Both the position numbers and the translations under genes were made by a program. A stretch of DNA of 64,000 nt from Bacillota bacterium (GTDB lineage: Bacteria > Bacillota > Bacilli > Paenibacillales > Paenibacillaceae). The notes beneath the pieces were generated by a model. That model worked only from the letters and a program-made list of their open reading frames with translations. It did not search any database and was not told where the DNA came from. The stretch covers positions 1 through 64,000 of the forward strand of contig JAEWAQ010000076.1 of the NCBI GenBank assembly GCA_023391635.1, given 5' to 3'. Of this stretch, positions 16,847-26,066 are shown piece after piece (positions within the stretch are counted from its first letter, which is position 1; every line of letters begins with the position of its first letter).

Positions 16847-18598
16847 ATGAAGAAGAAGGTGAAGTTCGCCATCGCGGCGGCATGGATCGGGGCGATGCTG
16901 ACGGCATGTGTGCCAGGCGCCGTGCCAGGCGCCGTGCCGGAAGCTATCCATACGAATGACCCCGCAGTCTCTGCCGGCAAGCTCCCGTTCGATCCGCCCG
17001 TGACGATCACGACCGCCAAGGCGCTGCGGGACAACGACAAATTGCAATTCGGCGATACGCCGGCCAACAATCCGATTACGAGATGGGCGAAGGAGAAACT
17101 CGGCATCATCCAGACGTACAAGTGGATCGTGACCGATCAGAACGACGCGCTCGTGAACAAGATTCGGCTGGCGCTGGCCAGCAGGGAAGAGCTTCCCGAC
17201 GTTCTGTTCCTCACTCAGCATGAAATTCCGGAGTTGTTGCCCGAACTGGCTGCATCCGGACAAATCATGAGCGTCGAGCAGGCATTTGAGCAATACGCGC
17301 CCAAACGGGTGAAGGAAGCGTACGCCCGCAATCCCGAGGTATGGAGAACGGTGACGCTGGAGGGCAAACGGTGGGGATTGCCGCATATTTCCGAAGCCAC
17401 GTTAGGCGATCCGATTCTCTGGATACGGCAAGATTGGCTGGACCGGCTGAAGCTCAAAGCGCCTGCGACGCTGGACGAGCTGGAGCTTGTACTGGACGCC
17501 TTCACGAATGACGACCCGGACGGCAACGGCCTCCGGGATACGGTCGGGATCGCGGTTGCCGGCTCCAATACGCTAAACGGCTGGATGGGCGATGTGAGCT
17601 TCCTATTCGGCGCATACGGCGAGCAGCCTTACCAATGGAATCGGAGCAGCGACGGCTCGCTGGCTTACGGTTCGATCCAGCCTGAAGTCGGGCAGGCGCT
17701 GGATAAGCTTCGCGACTGGTACGATCGCGGCTACGTGGACCCGGATTTTGGTACGCGCGACGAGCAGCAGGCGGCGGAGTTGTTCGTATCGGGCGGCGCG
17801 GGCGTGATCTCGGGTCCCGGCTGGATGGGCGGCTGGCCGCTCAGCGAAGCGAATTTGCCGGAGGGAGCGATCCGGCCGATCCCGTATCCGGACGGTCCGG
17901 ACGGCAAGATGAGCCGGGTAGGCACCAGGCAGTCCTACGGCAGCTATTTCTTTCGGCAAGGCTTCGACCGGATGGACGCCGTCTTCGCTTACTGGGATGC
18001 CGTATATGGCGTCTATCTCGAGGATCCGGATTCCGATTTCCGGCACGGGTTCGGCGAAGGCTACGACTATATCATAGAAAATGGGCAAGCGCAGTATGAC
18101 TTCCCCGGAGTGAACAGCACGGTGTCCAATTATTTGCTGTTCGCGCCGGGCTCGCCGGCTGACGTGCTTCCCGAAGGCAGCCTGGAGAGCCGCGTCTTTC
18201 AAGGGTATCGGCGAACGCCTTATGAACAGAAGCTCGCTGCGACCTCATCCCGCTTGTATCTGGAGGGACGGCTGATTGCCGAGCAGCAGCAGGAGCTGTC
18301 CCGAAGCGAACAGTTCGACGGTCCCCAGACCGACACAATGCGGCAGAAGTGGCCGCTCCTGCAGAAGCTGGAGAAGGAGACGTTTCTGAAGGTCGCATAC
18401 GGCAAGGCGTCGCCTGAGGCCGCGCTGCGCGAATTCCGGGAACGCTGGCTGGCATACGGAGGCGACCAGATCACCAAGGAAGTGAACGACTGGGATCGGA
18501 TGGTGAGCGGCGCACCTGCGGGCCTTGGCTCGGGAGCGGCAGATGCCGGAGAGCTCGCTGCGGATGCGATTGAGAACGCGAATGAGGCCTCCGAATGA
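16847..18598 (+). CDS. solute-binding lipoprotein of a permease-less sensing operon
   Basis: A 583-residue secreted lipoprotein with signal peptide and lipobox L-T-A-C, then a short G-A-V-P tandem repeat (a 12-base DNA duplication at about 16909-16934). The family-1 binding fold is visible, with K-I-R-L-A-L-A about 105, W-I-R-Q-D-W-L about 200 and the calcium-loop-like D-P-D-G-N-G about 225. It is a paralogue of the binding protein at 22445. No permease follows. Instead its stop overlaps the start of a sensor kinase in ATGA, so binding protein and kinase are made together. This suggests it presents ligand to the kinase instead of, or as well as, a transporter. Confidence 0.85.
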   Translation: MKKKVKFAIAAAWIGAMLTACVPGAVPGAVPEAIHTNDPAVSAGKLPFDPPVTITTAKALRDNDKLQFGDTPANNPITRWAKEKLGIIQTYKWIVTDQNDALVNKIRLALASREELPDVLFLTQHEIPELLPELAASGQIMSVEQAFEQYAPKRVKEAYARNPEVWRTVTLEGKRWGLPHISEATLGDPILWIRQDWLDRLKLKAPATLDELELVLDAFTNDDPDGNGLRDTVGIAVAGSNTLNGWMGDVSFLFGAYGEQPYQWNRSSDGSLAYGSIQPEVGQALDKLRDWYDRGYVDPDFGTRDEQQAAELFVSGGAGVISGPGWMGGWPLSEANLPEGAIRPIPYPDGPDGKMSRVGTRQSYGSYFFRQGFDRMDAVFAYWDAVYGVYLEDPDSDFRHGFGEGYDYIIENGQAQYDFPGVNSTVSNYLLFAPGSPADVLPEGSLESRVFQGYRRTPYEQKLAATSSRLYLEGRLIAEQQQELSRSEQFDGPQTDTMRQKWPLLQKLEKETFLKVAYGKASPEAALREFRERWLAYGGDQITKEVNDWDRMVSGAPAGLGSGAADAGELAADAIENANEASE

Positions 18599-20355
18599 AC
18601 CTGATGACGAAGCTCATGCTGCTGATCGTGGCGCTCATGGTACCGGTAATCGTGCTTTTCCTCTATTCAAACCAGCAAAGCAGCGCGGTCGTAGAAGAGC
18701 AGATCAATTTGGCGAACCAAGATCGCCTGTCCCAATTTCTGGGCAGCATTGAAGAGACGATGGACCAACTGTCTGTGTATGCCAGCATCGTGACGAAGGA
18801 TCCTGATTTCGCCGAACTCGCGGTTGGCGCCTTGCCCGCAAGCGGTTACGATTATGCGGTCATGGTCGATACGATCGAACGCAAGCTGGGCTTGTTCAGT
18901 TATTCGACGACCTGGATCAATCGGATCAACGTATATTTTCCGACCGTGAAGCTTGCGCTGTCTTCACACGGCAAAATACCTTATGACGAACTGCCGCCGT
19001 TCTCTGAAATGACGGCCAATTGGTCTCTGCAGCGCGTGGCGGTCAGCGGCATCCAGAAGCGCGCGTTTACGAGATATCTTGTAACGCCTTCGCTGGGAGA
19101 CGATACTTCCATGATTGTCAGGGTCGAACTGATGGAGGACAATATCGTCAACCTGCTGAACCGGTTCAAGATGAAAGGCAACAACGATCCGTTCTTCTAT
19201 CGGTCGCAAAGCGAGTATTTGCTGAACGATTCCGCCGACGGTTCGCTCATCAGGGAGATCATCGACAAGGCGGATCTCGATAAGACCGATCCTGACATGG
19301 CCGGCAGACCGAATCATCACGATGTGATCGAACTGCAAGGAAAGCGGTATCTGGTATACGATCAAAGATCGGACAGCTTGGGATGGACGCTGGTAGACTA
19401 CGTCCCGCTGGAGGATATTCTGGCTCCCGTCACCCGCAGCAAGCTGCTATTCGCGATATGCGCCGCGCTGCTGCTGCTTGCCGGCACGGTGTATGCCCTC
19501 TTGCTGTACGTGCAAGTGCAGCGGCCGATCGGGCGGATAACTGCCGGCGTGGCGCAAGTGAAGGACGGCCGCTTCTCGGCGCGTGTCGACGGCGTCAAGG
19601 GCCGGGAGTTCCGACGGCTCGGCGAACAGTTCAATGCCATGGCCGCGCAGATCCAGCACCTGGTAGAAAAGGCGTATCTCGAAGAGATCCGGGCCAAGGA
19701 AGCGGTCATGAAGCAGCTCCAATCGCAGATCAATCCCCATTTCTTATACAACAGCCTGGCGTTCATCGTCAGCATGGCGAAGCTGAACCGTTCTGCCCCG
19801 ATCATCGCCATGGGGCATCGGCTGGCCGATTACTATCGCTACACGACGCGCAACGACCAGATGGTCACTACGCTTGGCGAAGAAATCGAGTTTGTCGCCT
19901 CTTACGTGGATATCATGAACTACCAACTTGGCAAAATCAGGTTCACGGTCGACATCCCGGACAGTATGCTGGCCCAGGCGATTCCGCGGCTTCTGATCCA
20001 ACCGCTCGTCGAGAACGCGATCGTCCACGGACTTGAACCGAAACCGGGCGCCGGGGAAATCCGGATCGCCGGGTCGGCGTCATCGGATTGGCTCCGCCTC
20101 ACGGTGGAGGATGACGGGCTTGGCGTGTCGGACGAACAGCTCGCGAAGCTGCGGGAAAGCTTGACGGATACCGAGCCGCCTGCAGATCCGCAGGGCGGCA
20201 GGGAGCGCGGATACGGCCTTCGCAATGTGCGCGAAAGACACCGTTATTACTACGGGAGCGGATCCGAGATGCTCGTGGAGCATGCGTCATCCGGCGGGCT
20301 CCGCGTCATGTTGAGCTGGTCGGCATTCAGCAAGCCAATGCAAGGGGGCGGTTAA
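18595..20355 (+). CDS. YesM-type sensor histidine kinase
   Basis: A 586-residue membrane kinase. A helix at about 5-25, an extracellular sensor region to about 280, a second helix at about 282-305, then HAMP (about 305-360), His_kinase domain with I-N-P-H-F-L-Y-N (H382 as phospho-acceptor) and an HATPase_c domain with L-V-E-N-A-I-V-H-G and G-Y-G-L-R-N-V. It starts in the stop of the binding-protein gene (ATGA) and is followed after 3 bases by the hybrid kinase. It presumably senses the liganded binding protein and phosphorylates the receiver of the next protein. Confidence 0.9.
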   Translation: MNLMTKLMLLIVALMVPVIVLFLYSNQQSSAVVEEQINLANQDRLSQFLGSIEETMDQLSVYASIVTKDPDFAELAVGALPASGYDYAVMVDTIERKLGLFSYSTTWINRINVYFPTVKLALSSHGKIPYDELPPFSEMTANWSLQRVAVSGIQKRAFTRYLVTPSLGDDTSMIVRVELMEDNIVNLLNRFKMKGNNDPFFYRSQSEYLLNDSADGSLIREIIDKADLDKTDPDMAGRPNHHDVIELQGKRYLVYDQRSDSLGWTLVDYVPLEDILAPVTRSKLLFAICAALLLLAGTVYALLLYVQVQRPIGRITAGVAQVKDGRFSARVDGVKGREFRRLGEQFNAMAAQIQHLVEKAYLEEIRAKEAVMKQLQSQINPHFLYNSLAFIVSMAKLNRSAPIIAMGHRLADYYRYTTRNDQMVTTLGEEIEFVASYVDIMNYQLGKIRFTVDIPDSMLAQAIPRLLIQPLVENAIVHGLEPKPGAGEIRIAGSASSDWLRLTVEDDGLGVSDEQLAKLRESLTDTEPPADPQGGRERGYGLRNVRERHRYYYGSGSEMLVEHASSGGLRVMLSWSAFSKPMQGGG

Positions 20356-20358
20356 GGC

Positions 20359-21471
20359 ATGTTTACGATTATGATCGTGGACGATCATCGGCATCTGGTG
20401 GAAAGCCTGAAAGCGACATTTCCATGGCATTTATACGATATTGGCGAGGTATATACGGCATTCTCCGGCAGAGAAGCCCTCGACATGCTGAATCGCGAAC
20501 AAGGTCCGGCGATCGATATCGTGCTGACGGACATCCGCATGCCGGAAATTTCGGGGCTGGAGTTGATCGAAGAGATTCGTGCCAAAGGGCTCGACGCCGA
20601 TTGCGTGCTGATCAGCGGTTTTTCCGACTTCCAATACGCGCGCAAGGCGATTGAACTCCAGACATCGCATTACTTGATGAAGCCTGTCCGCGACGAGGAA
20701 CTCGCCCGCGTGCTGCAAGCGATCGTCGCGAAGCGCCAGGCGGCTCGAAACGAGCAACTGGAGCAAGAGCAGGCGAAGGCAGCGCTGCATGGCCAGTTGG
20801 AGCAGTTGAAGTCGGATCTGATCATGGCCCAATCGCTGACGGAAATTTCCATCCTGAACGAACGCAACCGGATCGCCGAGGACCTGCATAATCTCGTCGG
20901 GCATACGCTCACGACGACACTCGTTCAGATAGAGTCCGCCAAGCGCCTGCTCTCGAAGCGGCCGGAGGAAGGCATGCAGCGGCTGGACGTCTCCCAGGAG
21001 CTTGTGCGCAAAAGTCTCGAAGACATTCGCGAAGCCGTGCGGAAAATGAAGGACATGGAGGCGGTAACGGATCTGCGGAGCATTCTGCTGCACTTTGCCC
21101 GGGAAACGGAACGCGCAGCTGACGTCACGATCGAGCGGCGATTGCCGGATAACATGCCGAATCCGGATCCCGTTCGCAAGCGGCTGCTGTTCCATGCGTT
21201 CCAGGAGGGCGTGACGAACGGCATCCGTCATGGCGGAGCCGGCTTCTTCGTATTGGATGCCGAGGTTACGGACGGCATGCTGCGGATGGCCTTGTGGAAT
21301 GACGGTTCTCCTTATGCGGCATCGGAAATGGGTTTCGGCCTGCGGACGATGCAGGAGCGGGCGGCAAGCACGGGCGGCGGCATGCGGATCGAAGCGACAT
21401 CCGATCCGGCGGGCACAAGGCTGACCGTCTGGTGCCCGATGGACGACGGAGAGGAAGGAGTGGGATTATGA
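20359..21471 (+). CDS. hybrid receiver-histidine kinase (REC-HisKA_3-HATPase)
   Basis: A 370-residue soluble protein. Residues 1-125 form a receiver domain (D-D at 8-9, phospho-accepting D58 in T-D-I-R-M-P, K-P near 111-112). A coiled linker (about 125-165) leads to a HisKA_3 dimerisation helix with E-R-N-R-I-A-E-D-L-H (H177), and an HATPase domain follows (N-G-I-R-H-G about 290; G-F-G-L-R-T-M about 323). The receiver resembles those that answer YesM kinases, whereas the kinase half is of the NarX/DesK type that answers to NarL regulators. Both partner types are encoded on either side, so it is likely an intermediate relay. The stop overlaps the next start in ATGA. Confidence 0.85.
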   Translation: MFTIMIVDDHRHLVESLKATFPWHLYDIGEVYTAFSGREALDMLNREQGPAIDIVLTDIRMPEISGLELIEEIRAKGLDADCVLISGFSDFQYARKAIELQTSHYLMKPVRDEELARVLQAIVAKRQAARNEQLEQEQAKAALHGQLEQLKSDLIMAQSLTEISILNERNRIAEDLHNLVGHTLTTTLVQIESAKRLLSKRPEEGMQRLDVSQELVRKSLEDIREAVRKMKDMEAVTDLRSILLHFARETERAADVTIERRLPDNMPNPDPVRKRLLFHAFQEGVTNGIRHGGAGFFVLDAEVTDGMLRMALWNDGSPYAASEMGFGLRTMQERAASTGGGMRIEATSDPAGTRLTVWCPMDDGEEGVGL

Positions 21472-22127
21472 TCCGAATCTTGATCGCCGACGATATTATG
21501 CTGATGCGCGAAGGGTTGCGGACAATTCTGTCCTTGGAAGACGACATGGAGGTCGTTGGCGCCGCGGCAACAGCGGAGGACGCTGTGCAGCTGACGCAGA
21601 CGCTGAAGCCGGACCTGGTGCTGATGGACATTCAGATGCCGGGCATCGGAGGCATCGAAGGGATCAAGCGAATCATGGCGCTCAGGCCGGAGACGAAAGT
21701 GCTCATCCTGACGACTTTCGCGGATGATGCCTATATCGTGGAAGGATTGACATATGGCGCCAAGGGCTTCCTCTTGAAGGACTTGCCCGGGGACAAGCTG
21801 ATCGCGTCGATTCGGGATGCGCACCGCGGCCATCTCATGTTGCCGCCGGCAGTCGCGGCCAAGCTGACGGCAAGGCTGAGCAGGCAGCCGGCCGCGCCTG
21901 CCGGTTACGAGATCGCGCGCCGCAGAGCGAATGAAGCGACGCTGTCGGAGAAGGAACGCGAGATCGCCGAACTGATGGTCGCCGGCAGGTCCAACAAGGA
22001 GATCGCCGCGGCGCAGTACATGAGCGAAGGCACCGTTCGGAATTATGTCAGTTCCATCTACCGGAAGATCGGGACGAACGACCGGACGATCGCGGTCATG
22101 ACGCTGCGGCCGCTGCTGCGGTCCTGA
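21468..22127 (+). CDS. NarL/LuxR-family response regulator
   Basis: A 219-residue regulator with an N-terminal receiver (D-D at 7-8, D54 in L-M-D-I-Q-M-P, K near 104) and a C-terminal LuxR-type helix-turn-helix (about 155-215; L-S-E-K-E-R-E-I, S-N-K-E-I-A, S-E-G-T-V-R-N-Y). It starts at ATG 21468 inside the stop of the hybrid kinase; AGGAAGGAG lies just upstream. It is the expected partner of the HisKA_3 half of that kinase and the output of this operon. Its last codons and the bases after the stop are repeated near 61.47 kb. Confidence 0.9.
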   Translation: MIRILIADDIMLMREGLRTILSLEDDMEVVGAAATAEDAVQLTQTLKPDLVLMDIQMPGIGGIEGIKRIMALRPETKVLILTTFADDAYIVEGLTYGAKGFLLKDLPGDKLIASIRDAHRGHLMLPPAVAAKLTARLSRQPAAPAGYEIARRRANEATLSEKEREIAELMVAGRSNKEIAAAQYMSEGTVRNYVSSIYRKIGTNDRTIAVMTLRPLLRS

Positions 22128-22226
22128 CTTGTCATCGGTACAATCGTGCTCTTGTTCGTGCTCGTGGCGAGCTTATTTTCGTCTGCCGCCTCATTGCGGG
22201 CGGTGGCAAGCGGCCAAGATTCTTAC
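22114..22226 (+). repeat. left copy of the 22 kb/61 kb direct repeat
   Basis: Bases 22114-22148 match 61469-61503 with two differences (the end of the response-regulator gene and its downstream bases). Bases 22149-22226 match 61642-61719. The 138 bases that separate the two parts at 61504-61641 are absent here. The break lies exactly between AATCGTG and AATCATG in the right copy, which looks like a deletion at short direct repeats. Confidence 0.7.
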
Positions 22227-22232
22227 GTATAG
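22143..22232 (+). pseudogene. relic of the GH44 gene signal peptide
   Basis: The frame reads I-V-L-L-F-V-L-V-A-S-L-F-S-S-A-A-S-L-R-A and stops at TAG 22230-22232. Bases 22149-22226 match 61642-61719, the signal-peptide codons of the GH44 gene, with few mismatches. There is no ribosome site or usable start. It follows the NarL-type gene directly. The remaining gap to 22444 shows no gene; it is AT-richer after about 22300 and should hold the promoter of the next operon, though no clear -35/-10 pair is seen. Confidence 0.65.
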
Positions 22233-22444
22233 TACATCGTGGACCTTCGGAATAAGAACTGCCCAAGCTACTCCGACTCAAAACCTCATTGCTTCATCCC
22301 CACTATTTTCTCTATGAATGTTTGTAATAGAGAAACATTAACAAAACGATATGTCTGTTTAAGGATGCACTATTTCCCGGAGGGACTGGATTCCTCTATG
22401 ATGATTTTGTAGCCTACACCACAATTCTTCAAGGGGGAAAAGGA

Positions 22445-24160
22445 ATGGTTGCCATACGAAAGGCGCACCTCATCCTGTGCTGCATCTTAGTGTTCGGGTT
22501 AATCTCAACCGCATGTTCGAAGAATGACAACAAAGCGACGCAGAATGAATCTTCCGGCACGGCCCAAAATGCGAGCGGCGGCAGTGAGGAGCCGCAATCC
22601 ACGGGTTTACCCATGGTGAACGGAAAATACGACCCGCCTGTCACGCTTACGACGGTGAGGGGAGTGGCCGCGGTTACCGAATACAAAAACGGCGAGACGG
22701 CAGATGACAACGTCCATTATCGTTGGGCGAAAGAAAGACTGGGGATCGAAATCAATAATTTGTGGTCCGTCGTGGACACGAACAGTACATATTCAAACAA
22801 AATCAAACTCAGTCTGTTATCGAACGAAGAGTTGCCGGACATCGTGAAGGCGAACGACGCGACGGCACGGCTGCTCATTGATTCCGGAAAATATGCGGAT
22901 GCCGGCGCCCTCTTCGACAAATACGCAAGCGAAACCTGGAAGAAAGCGATAGCGGAAGAACCGGACGTCTGGAATGAATTTACGAGGGACGGCGTCCGTT
23001 ACGGAATACCCGTGCTGGAGCCGGGGTACAATACGGACCCGGTCTTGTGGATTCGGAAGGATTGGCTTGACAAGTTGGGACTGCAACCGCCGAAAACGAT
23101 AGAAGAATTCGAGAAGGTGCTGGATGCTTTCACCAATCAGGATCCCGACGGGAACAACCAGAACGACACCTATGGAATTGCGGCCGGAATGAAGGGTTCC
23201 TTCAACGATTCTTGCAATTTCGGTTGGGTATTCGGCGCGTATGGAGGAATGCCGCACTACTGGCTGAAGATGCCCGATGACACGCTGGGTTACGGTTCTA
23301 TCCAACCGGGAATGAAGCAAGGCTTGGCTAAAATCAAGGAATGGGTCGACAAAGGATACATGCCTGTAGAGGGCAGCATCTGGAATGAAAGCAAAGCCGC
23401 TTCTTTAGTGGCGACAGGCAAAGCCGGCATGTACGCTGGGCCGCACTGGGCGGATGTTTGGCCGATCGTCGACTGGCAGAAGAACATTCCGGAAGCCGAG
23501 TGGCTCACGGTCCCCTTGCCGACCGGACCGGACGGCAAGAGCATGCATTACAGCAATCTTCCCTACAACGGCGCCATTTTCATCAGTAAGGAAATGGAAC
23601 ATCCCGAAATCTTTTTTACGTATGCCAACTACCTGTTCGAAAATCAGGCCGACCCGAAGCCGGGCAGCGAGTTCGAGAACGGCTGGGCGAAGGGCTACGA
23701 TTGGGATATAGTCGACGGTCAAGTTACGCAAGATCCTGAGAAAATTCCCGGCGGCGCCGTAAATGTCATTTTCTACACCCTGTTTAATCATGGAGCGAAC
23801 ATCCCGTCGCTGTATATGAGATCGTATATCGATTCGTTCGCTCAGGGCGGTCCGGTCACGCCTAACCAGAAGTACTGGTGGAACACCGCCACTGAGGTCG
23901 AGAGAGAAGCGGCGGTCAACGTCTGGAATTCGCGGCAGTTCTCGGTGCATAACGCTTACACCGGTGCCCCGACCGACACGATGCAGAAAAAGGGCGAATA
24001 TTTGATGAAGCTCGAGATGGAGACCTTCGGCAAAATCATCTTCGGGGATGCGTCGGTCGACGAATTCGATAAATTCGTGGAAGATTGGAAGTCAGGCGGC
24101 GGCGATCAAATGATTCAAGAGGTGAATGATTGGTACAAATCGGTCGGCGGCAGCAAGTAA
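22445..24160 (+). CDS. extracellular solute-binding lipoprotein
   Basis: A 571-residue lipoprotein with signal peptide ending L-I-S-T-A-C and an S/G/N-rich linker. It is a paralogue of the 16847 product, sharing D-P-P-V-T-x-T-T, R-W-A-K-E-x-L-G-I, W-I-R-K-D-W-L-D-K-L and D-A-F-T-N-x-D-P-D-G-N. It probably delivers a sugar to the permeases at 27761 and 28668, with the kinase and regulator genes placed between. AAGGGGG lies 8 bases before the ATG. A strong terminator follows, so it may be made in excess over the downstream genes. Confidence 0.9.
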   Translation: MVAIRKAHLILCCILVFGLISTACSKNDNKATQNESSGTAQNASGGSEEPQSTGLPMVNGKYDPPVTLTTVRGVAAVTEYKNGETADDNVHYRWAKERLGIEINNLWSVVDTNSTYSNKIKLSLLSNEELPDIVKANDATARLLIDSGKYADAGALFDKYASETWKKAIAEEPDVWNEFTRDGVRYGIPVLEPGYNTDPVLWIRKDWLDKLGLQPPKTIEEFEKVLDAFTNQDPDGNNQNDTYGIAAGMKGSFNDSCNFGWVFGAYGGMPHYWLKMPDDTLGYGSIQPGMKQGLAKIKEWVDKGYMPVEGSIWNESKAASLVATGKAGMYAGPHWADVWPIVDWQKNIPEAEWLTVPLPTGPDGKSMHYSNLPYNGAIFISKEMEHPEIFFTYANYLFENQADPKPGSEFENGWAKGYDWDIVDGQVTQDPEKIPGGAVNVIFYTLFNHGANIPSLYMRSYIDSFAQGGPVTPNQKYWWNTATEVEREAAVNVWNSRQFSVHNAYTGAPTDTMQKKGEYLMKLEMETFGKIIFGDASVDEFDKFVEDWKSGGGDQMIQEVNDWYKSVGGSK

Positions 24161-24180
24161 TACAGCGGCCAACCGAAAAG

Positions 24181-24224
24181 AAAGCCTGTAGTTCTCTTTT
24201 TCTTAAGAGAACCTCAGGCTTTTT
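24181..24224 (+). terminator. rho-independent terminator after the binding-protein gene
   Basis: AAAGCCTG...CAGGCTTT encloses an inner stem GTTCTCTT/AAGAGAAC and is followed by TTTT. It may act as an attenuator that raises binding-protein mRNA over the kinase and permease genes. Confidence 0.8.
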
Positions 24225-24293
24225 GCCGGTGGAGATCTGCTTTTATGCTACATTAGAAACAAGCAGGCTATACAAGAGTGGGGGTATCCTCCG

Positions 24294-26066
24294 ATGTGGG
24301 CCAAGTTGAATCGAACGATGAATATGTATACCAAAGTGGTCATGCTGCTGCTCCTTGTTTTGATCCCCGTTTTTTTCTTGTTTTCCTATTCGTTCCGCGT
24401 CTCCACTGGCGTCATCCAAAATTCGCTCAAGACGAATAACTTCAATAACCTGGGATTCCTGGTCAAACAAATGGATGGTTTGATCTATCGTCTATCCACG
24501 AATGCGATTACTTTCTCCAACGATCCGCTGATCAGCGAACTCCGTTACTACCAGAAAGAGACGTCCTTATTTGATCAGCTGCGAATCGTCCAATTGCTGC
24601 AGGCGCAGATCGATCTGCAAGGGAATATCTCCCCTTGGAACCGGGAGCTCACGATCTTTCTTAAAGACCGGAAAATGGTGATTTCCAATTCTTCCGCAAT
24701 GTTCGAGTACGACGTAACCAAGATCCCCGCCGAGACGCCCAATAGCTGGAGGTACCGGCCATCCGACTCGCCGGATCGGTCCCAGTTCGTATTTTTCACG
24801 GTGCATCCTTTTTCTAATATTAAGCAACTGAAAGAAGCGGATGTGATCGTGCAGATCGGTTTTCAAGCCATTCATCTGCGCAATATGCTGGACGATTACA
24901 AGTCGAACGGCAAAGGGGACCCGTTCCTGTATAATCCGACGTTCGGCGTGCTGGCCAACCATAGCGCCAATTTGGCCCATATGGAGCAACTCGCGCGATA
25001 CTTAAAAGGTCGTCAGTTGGGAGACCGGCTGGTAGGGGAGACAGTCACGCTGGACGAAAGGGATTACCTGATCAGCTATCAAAGATCCGATAGCCTAGAT
25101 TGGTATTTGATCGATTACATACCGTTGCAAGACGTACTGGCGCCGATTACCGAAACCCGCAATCTGTTCTATGGATCCACCTTCCTTCTGCTCGTCTTTA
25201 GCGTCTATGCCGCATTCATTCTTTACCGTCATGTGCAAATTCCGATCCGCCGTTTGACGCAGAGCCTGTACAAAATCAAAAAAGGGGATTATTCCACCCG
25301 GCTTGGTCAGCCAAGCGGCGGAAAGGAAATGGTCTTCTTGTTCGATAAGTTCAACGATATGGCCCAGCAAATTCAAGATCTTGTCGAGCGGGTCTACGAA
25401 GAGCGCATTCAGTCCAGGCAAGCGCAGCTCAAACAGCTGCAATCGCAAATTAACCCTCATTTTCTATATAACTGCCTTTTCTTCATTAAAAGCAGCGCAG
25501 TATTGGGAGATCAGGAGTCCGTAGTCGCCATGTCGCTGAACCTGGGAGAATACTTTCGTTATACCACCCGGCTCGCTCAGCAGTCGCCATCGCTTGGAGA
25601 AGAACTTCAGATGGTCGGCAACTATCTCTTTATCCAGAACTTGCGGATGAGCCGCATCCGATACGAGATTCGCGTGCCGGAGGATATGGCGGACATCCCG
25701 GTGCCGAGGTTGTTTCTGCAGCCGATCGTCGAGAACGCCATTCTGCACGGGATTGAACCTTCGGAACAAGGCGGGCAGATCCTGATCGCCGGAGAACGGG
25801 AAGACGGAAGCGTTCGCATTACGGTCGAGGACGACGGAGGCGGCTTAAGCGATAAAGCCATGGGCGAGCTTAACTTCAAAATCAAAAGCAAGGAAGAGGA
25901 CGAGCTCAGCTGCGGGTTGTGGAACGTCAGTAAGAGGCTGCAGTTGATGTATGGCGAAGGCGCGGGCATCAGGTTGTCCCGCAGCTCGCTGGGCGGATTG
26001 AAAGTGACGGTCGTTTTTGAAACCAGAGAGGAGAATGGCGATGTTCAAAGCCTTGATCGTAGATGA
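24294..26066 (+). CDS. YesM-type sensor histidine kinase
   Basis: A 590-residue membrane kinase: helix about 13-33, extracellular sensor to about 285, second helix about 288-308, HAMP about 310-365, I-N-P-H-F-L-Y-N with phospho-accepting H389, and HATPase (I-V-E-N-A-I-L-H-G; D-D-G-G-G-L; C-G-L-W-N-V). The last 26 bases overlap the start of the response-regulator gene, its expected partner. Its extracellular part resembles that of the 18595 kinase (Q-R-S-D-S-L-x-W and Y-x-P-L-x-D-x-L-A-P), consistent with common origin of both sensor operons. Confidence 0.9.
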   Translation: MWAKLNRTMNMYTKVVMLLLLVLIPVFFLFSYSFRVSTGVIQNSLKTNNFNNLGFLVKQMDGLIYRLSTNAITFSNDPLISELRYYQKETSLFDQLRIVQLLQAQIDLQGNISPWNRELTIFLKDRKMVISNSSAMFEYDVTKIPAETPNSWRYRPSDSPDRSQFVFFTVHPFSNIKQLKEADVIVQIGFQAIHLRNMLDDYKSNGKGDPFLYNPTFGVLANHSANLAHMEQLARYLKGRQLGDRLVGETVTLDERDYLISYQRSDSLDWYLIDYIPLQDVLAPITETRNLFYGSTFLLLVFSVYAAFILYRHVQIPIRRLTQSLYKIKKGDYSTRLGQPSGGKEMVFLFDKFNDMAQQIQDLVERVYEERIQSRQAQLKQLQSQINPHFLYNCLFFIKSSAVLGDQESVVAMSLNLGEYFRYTTRLAQQSPSLGEELQMVGNYLFIQNLRMSRIRYEIRVPEDMADIPVPRLFLQPIVENAILHGIEPSEQGGQILIAGEREDGSVRITVEDDGGGLSDKAMGELNFKIKSKEEDELSCGLWNVSKRLQLMYGEGAGIRLSRSSLGGLKVTVVFETREENGDVQSLDRR

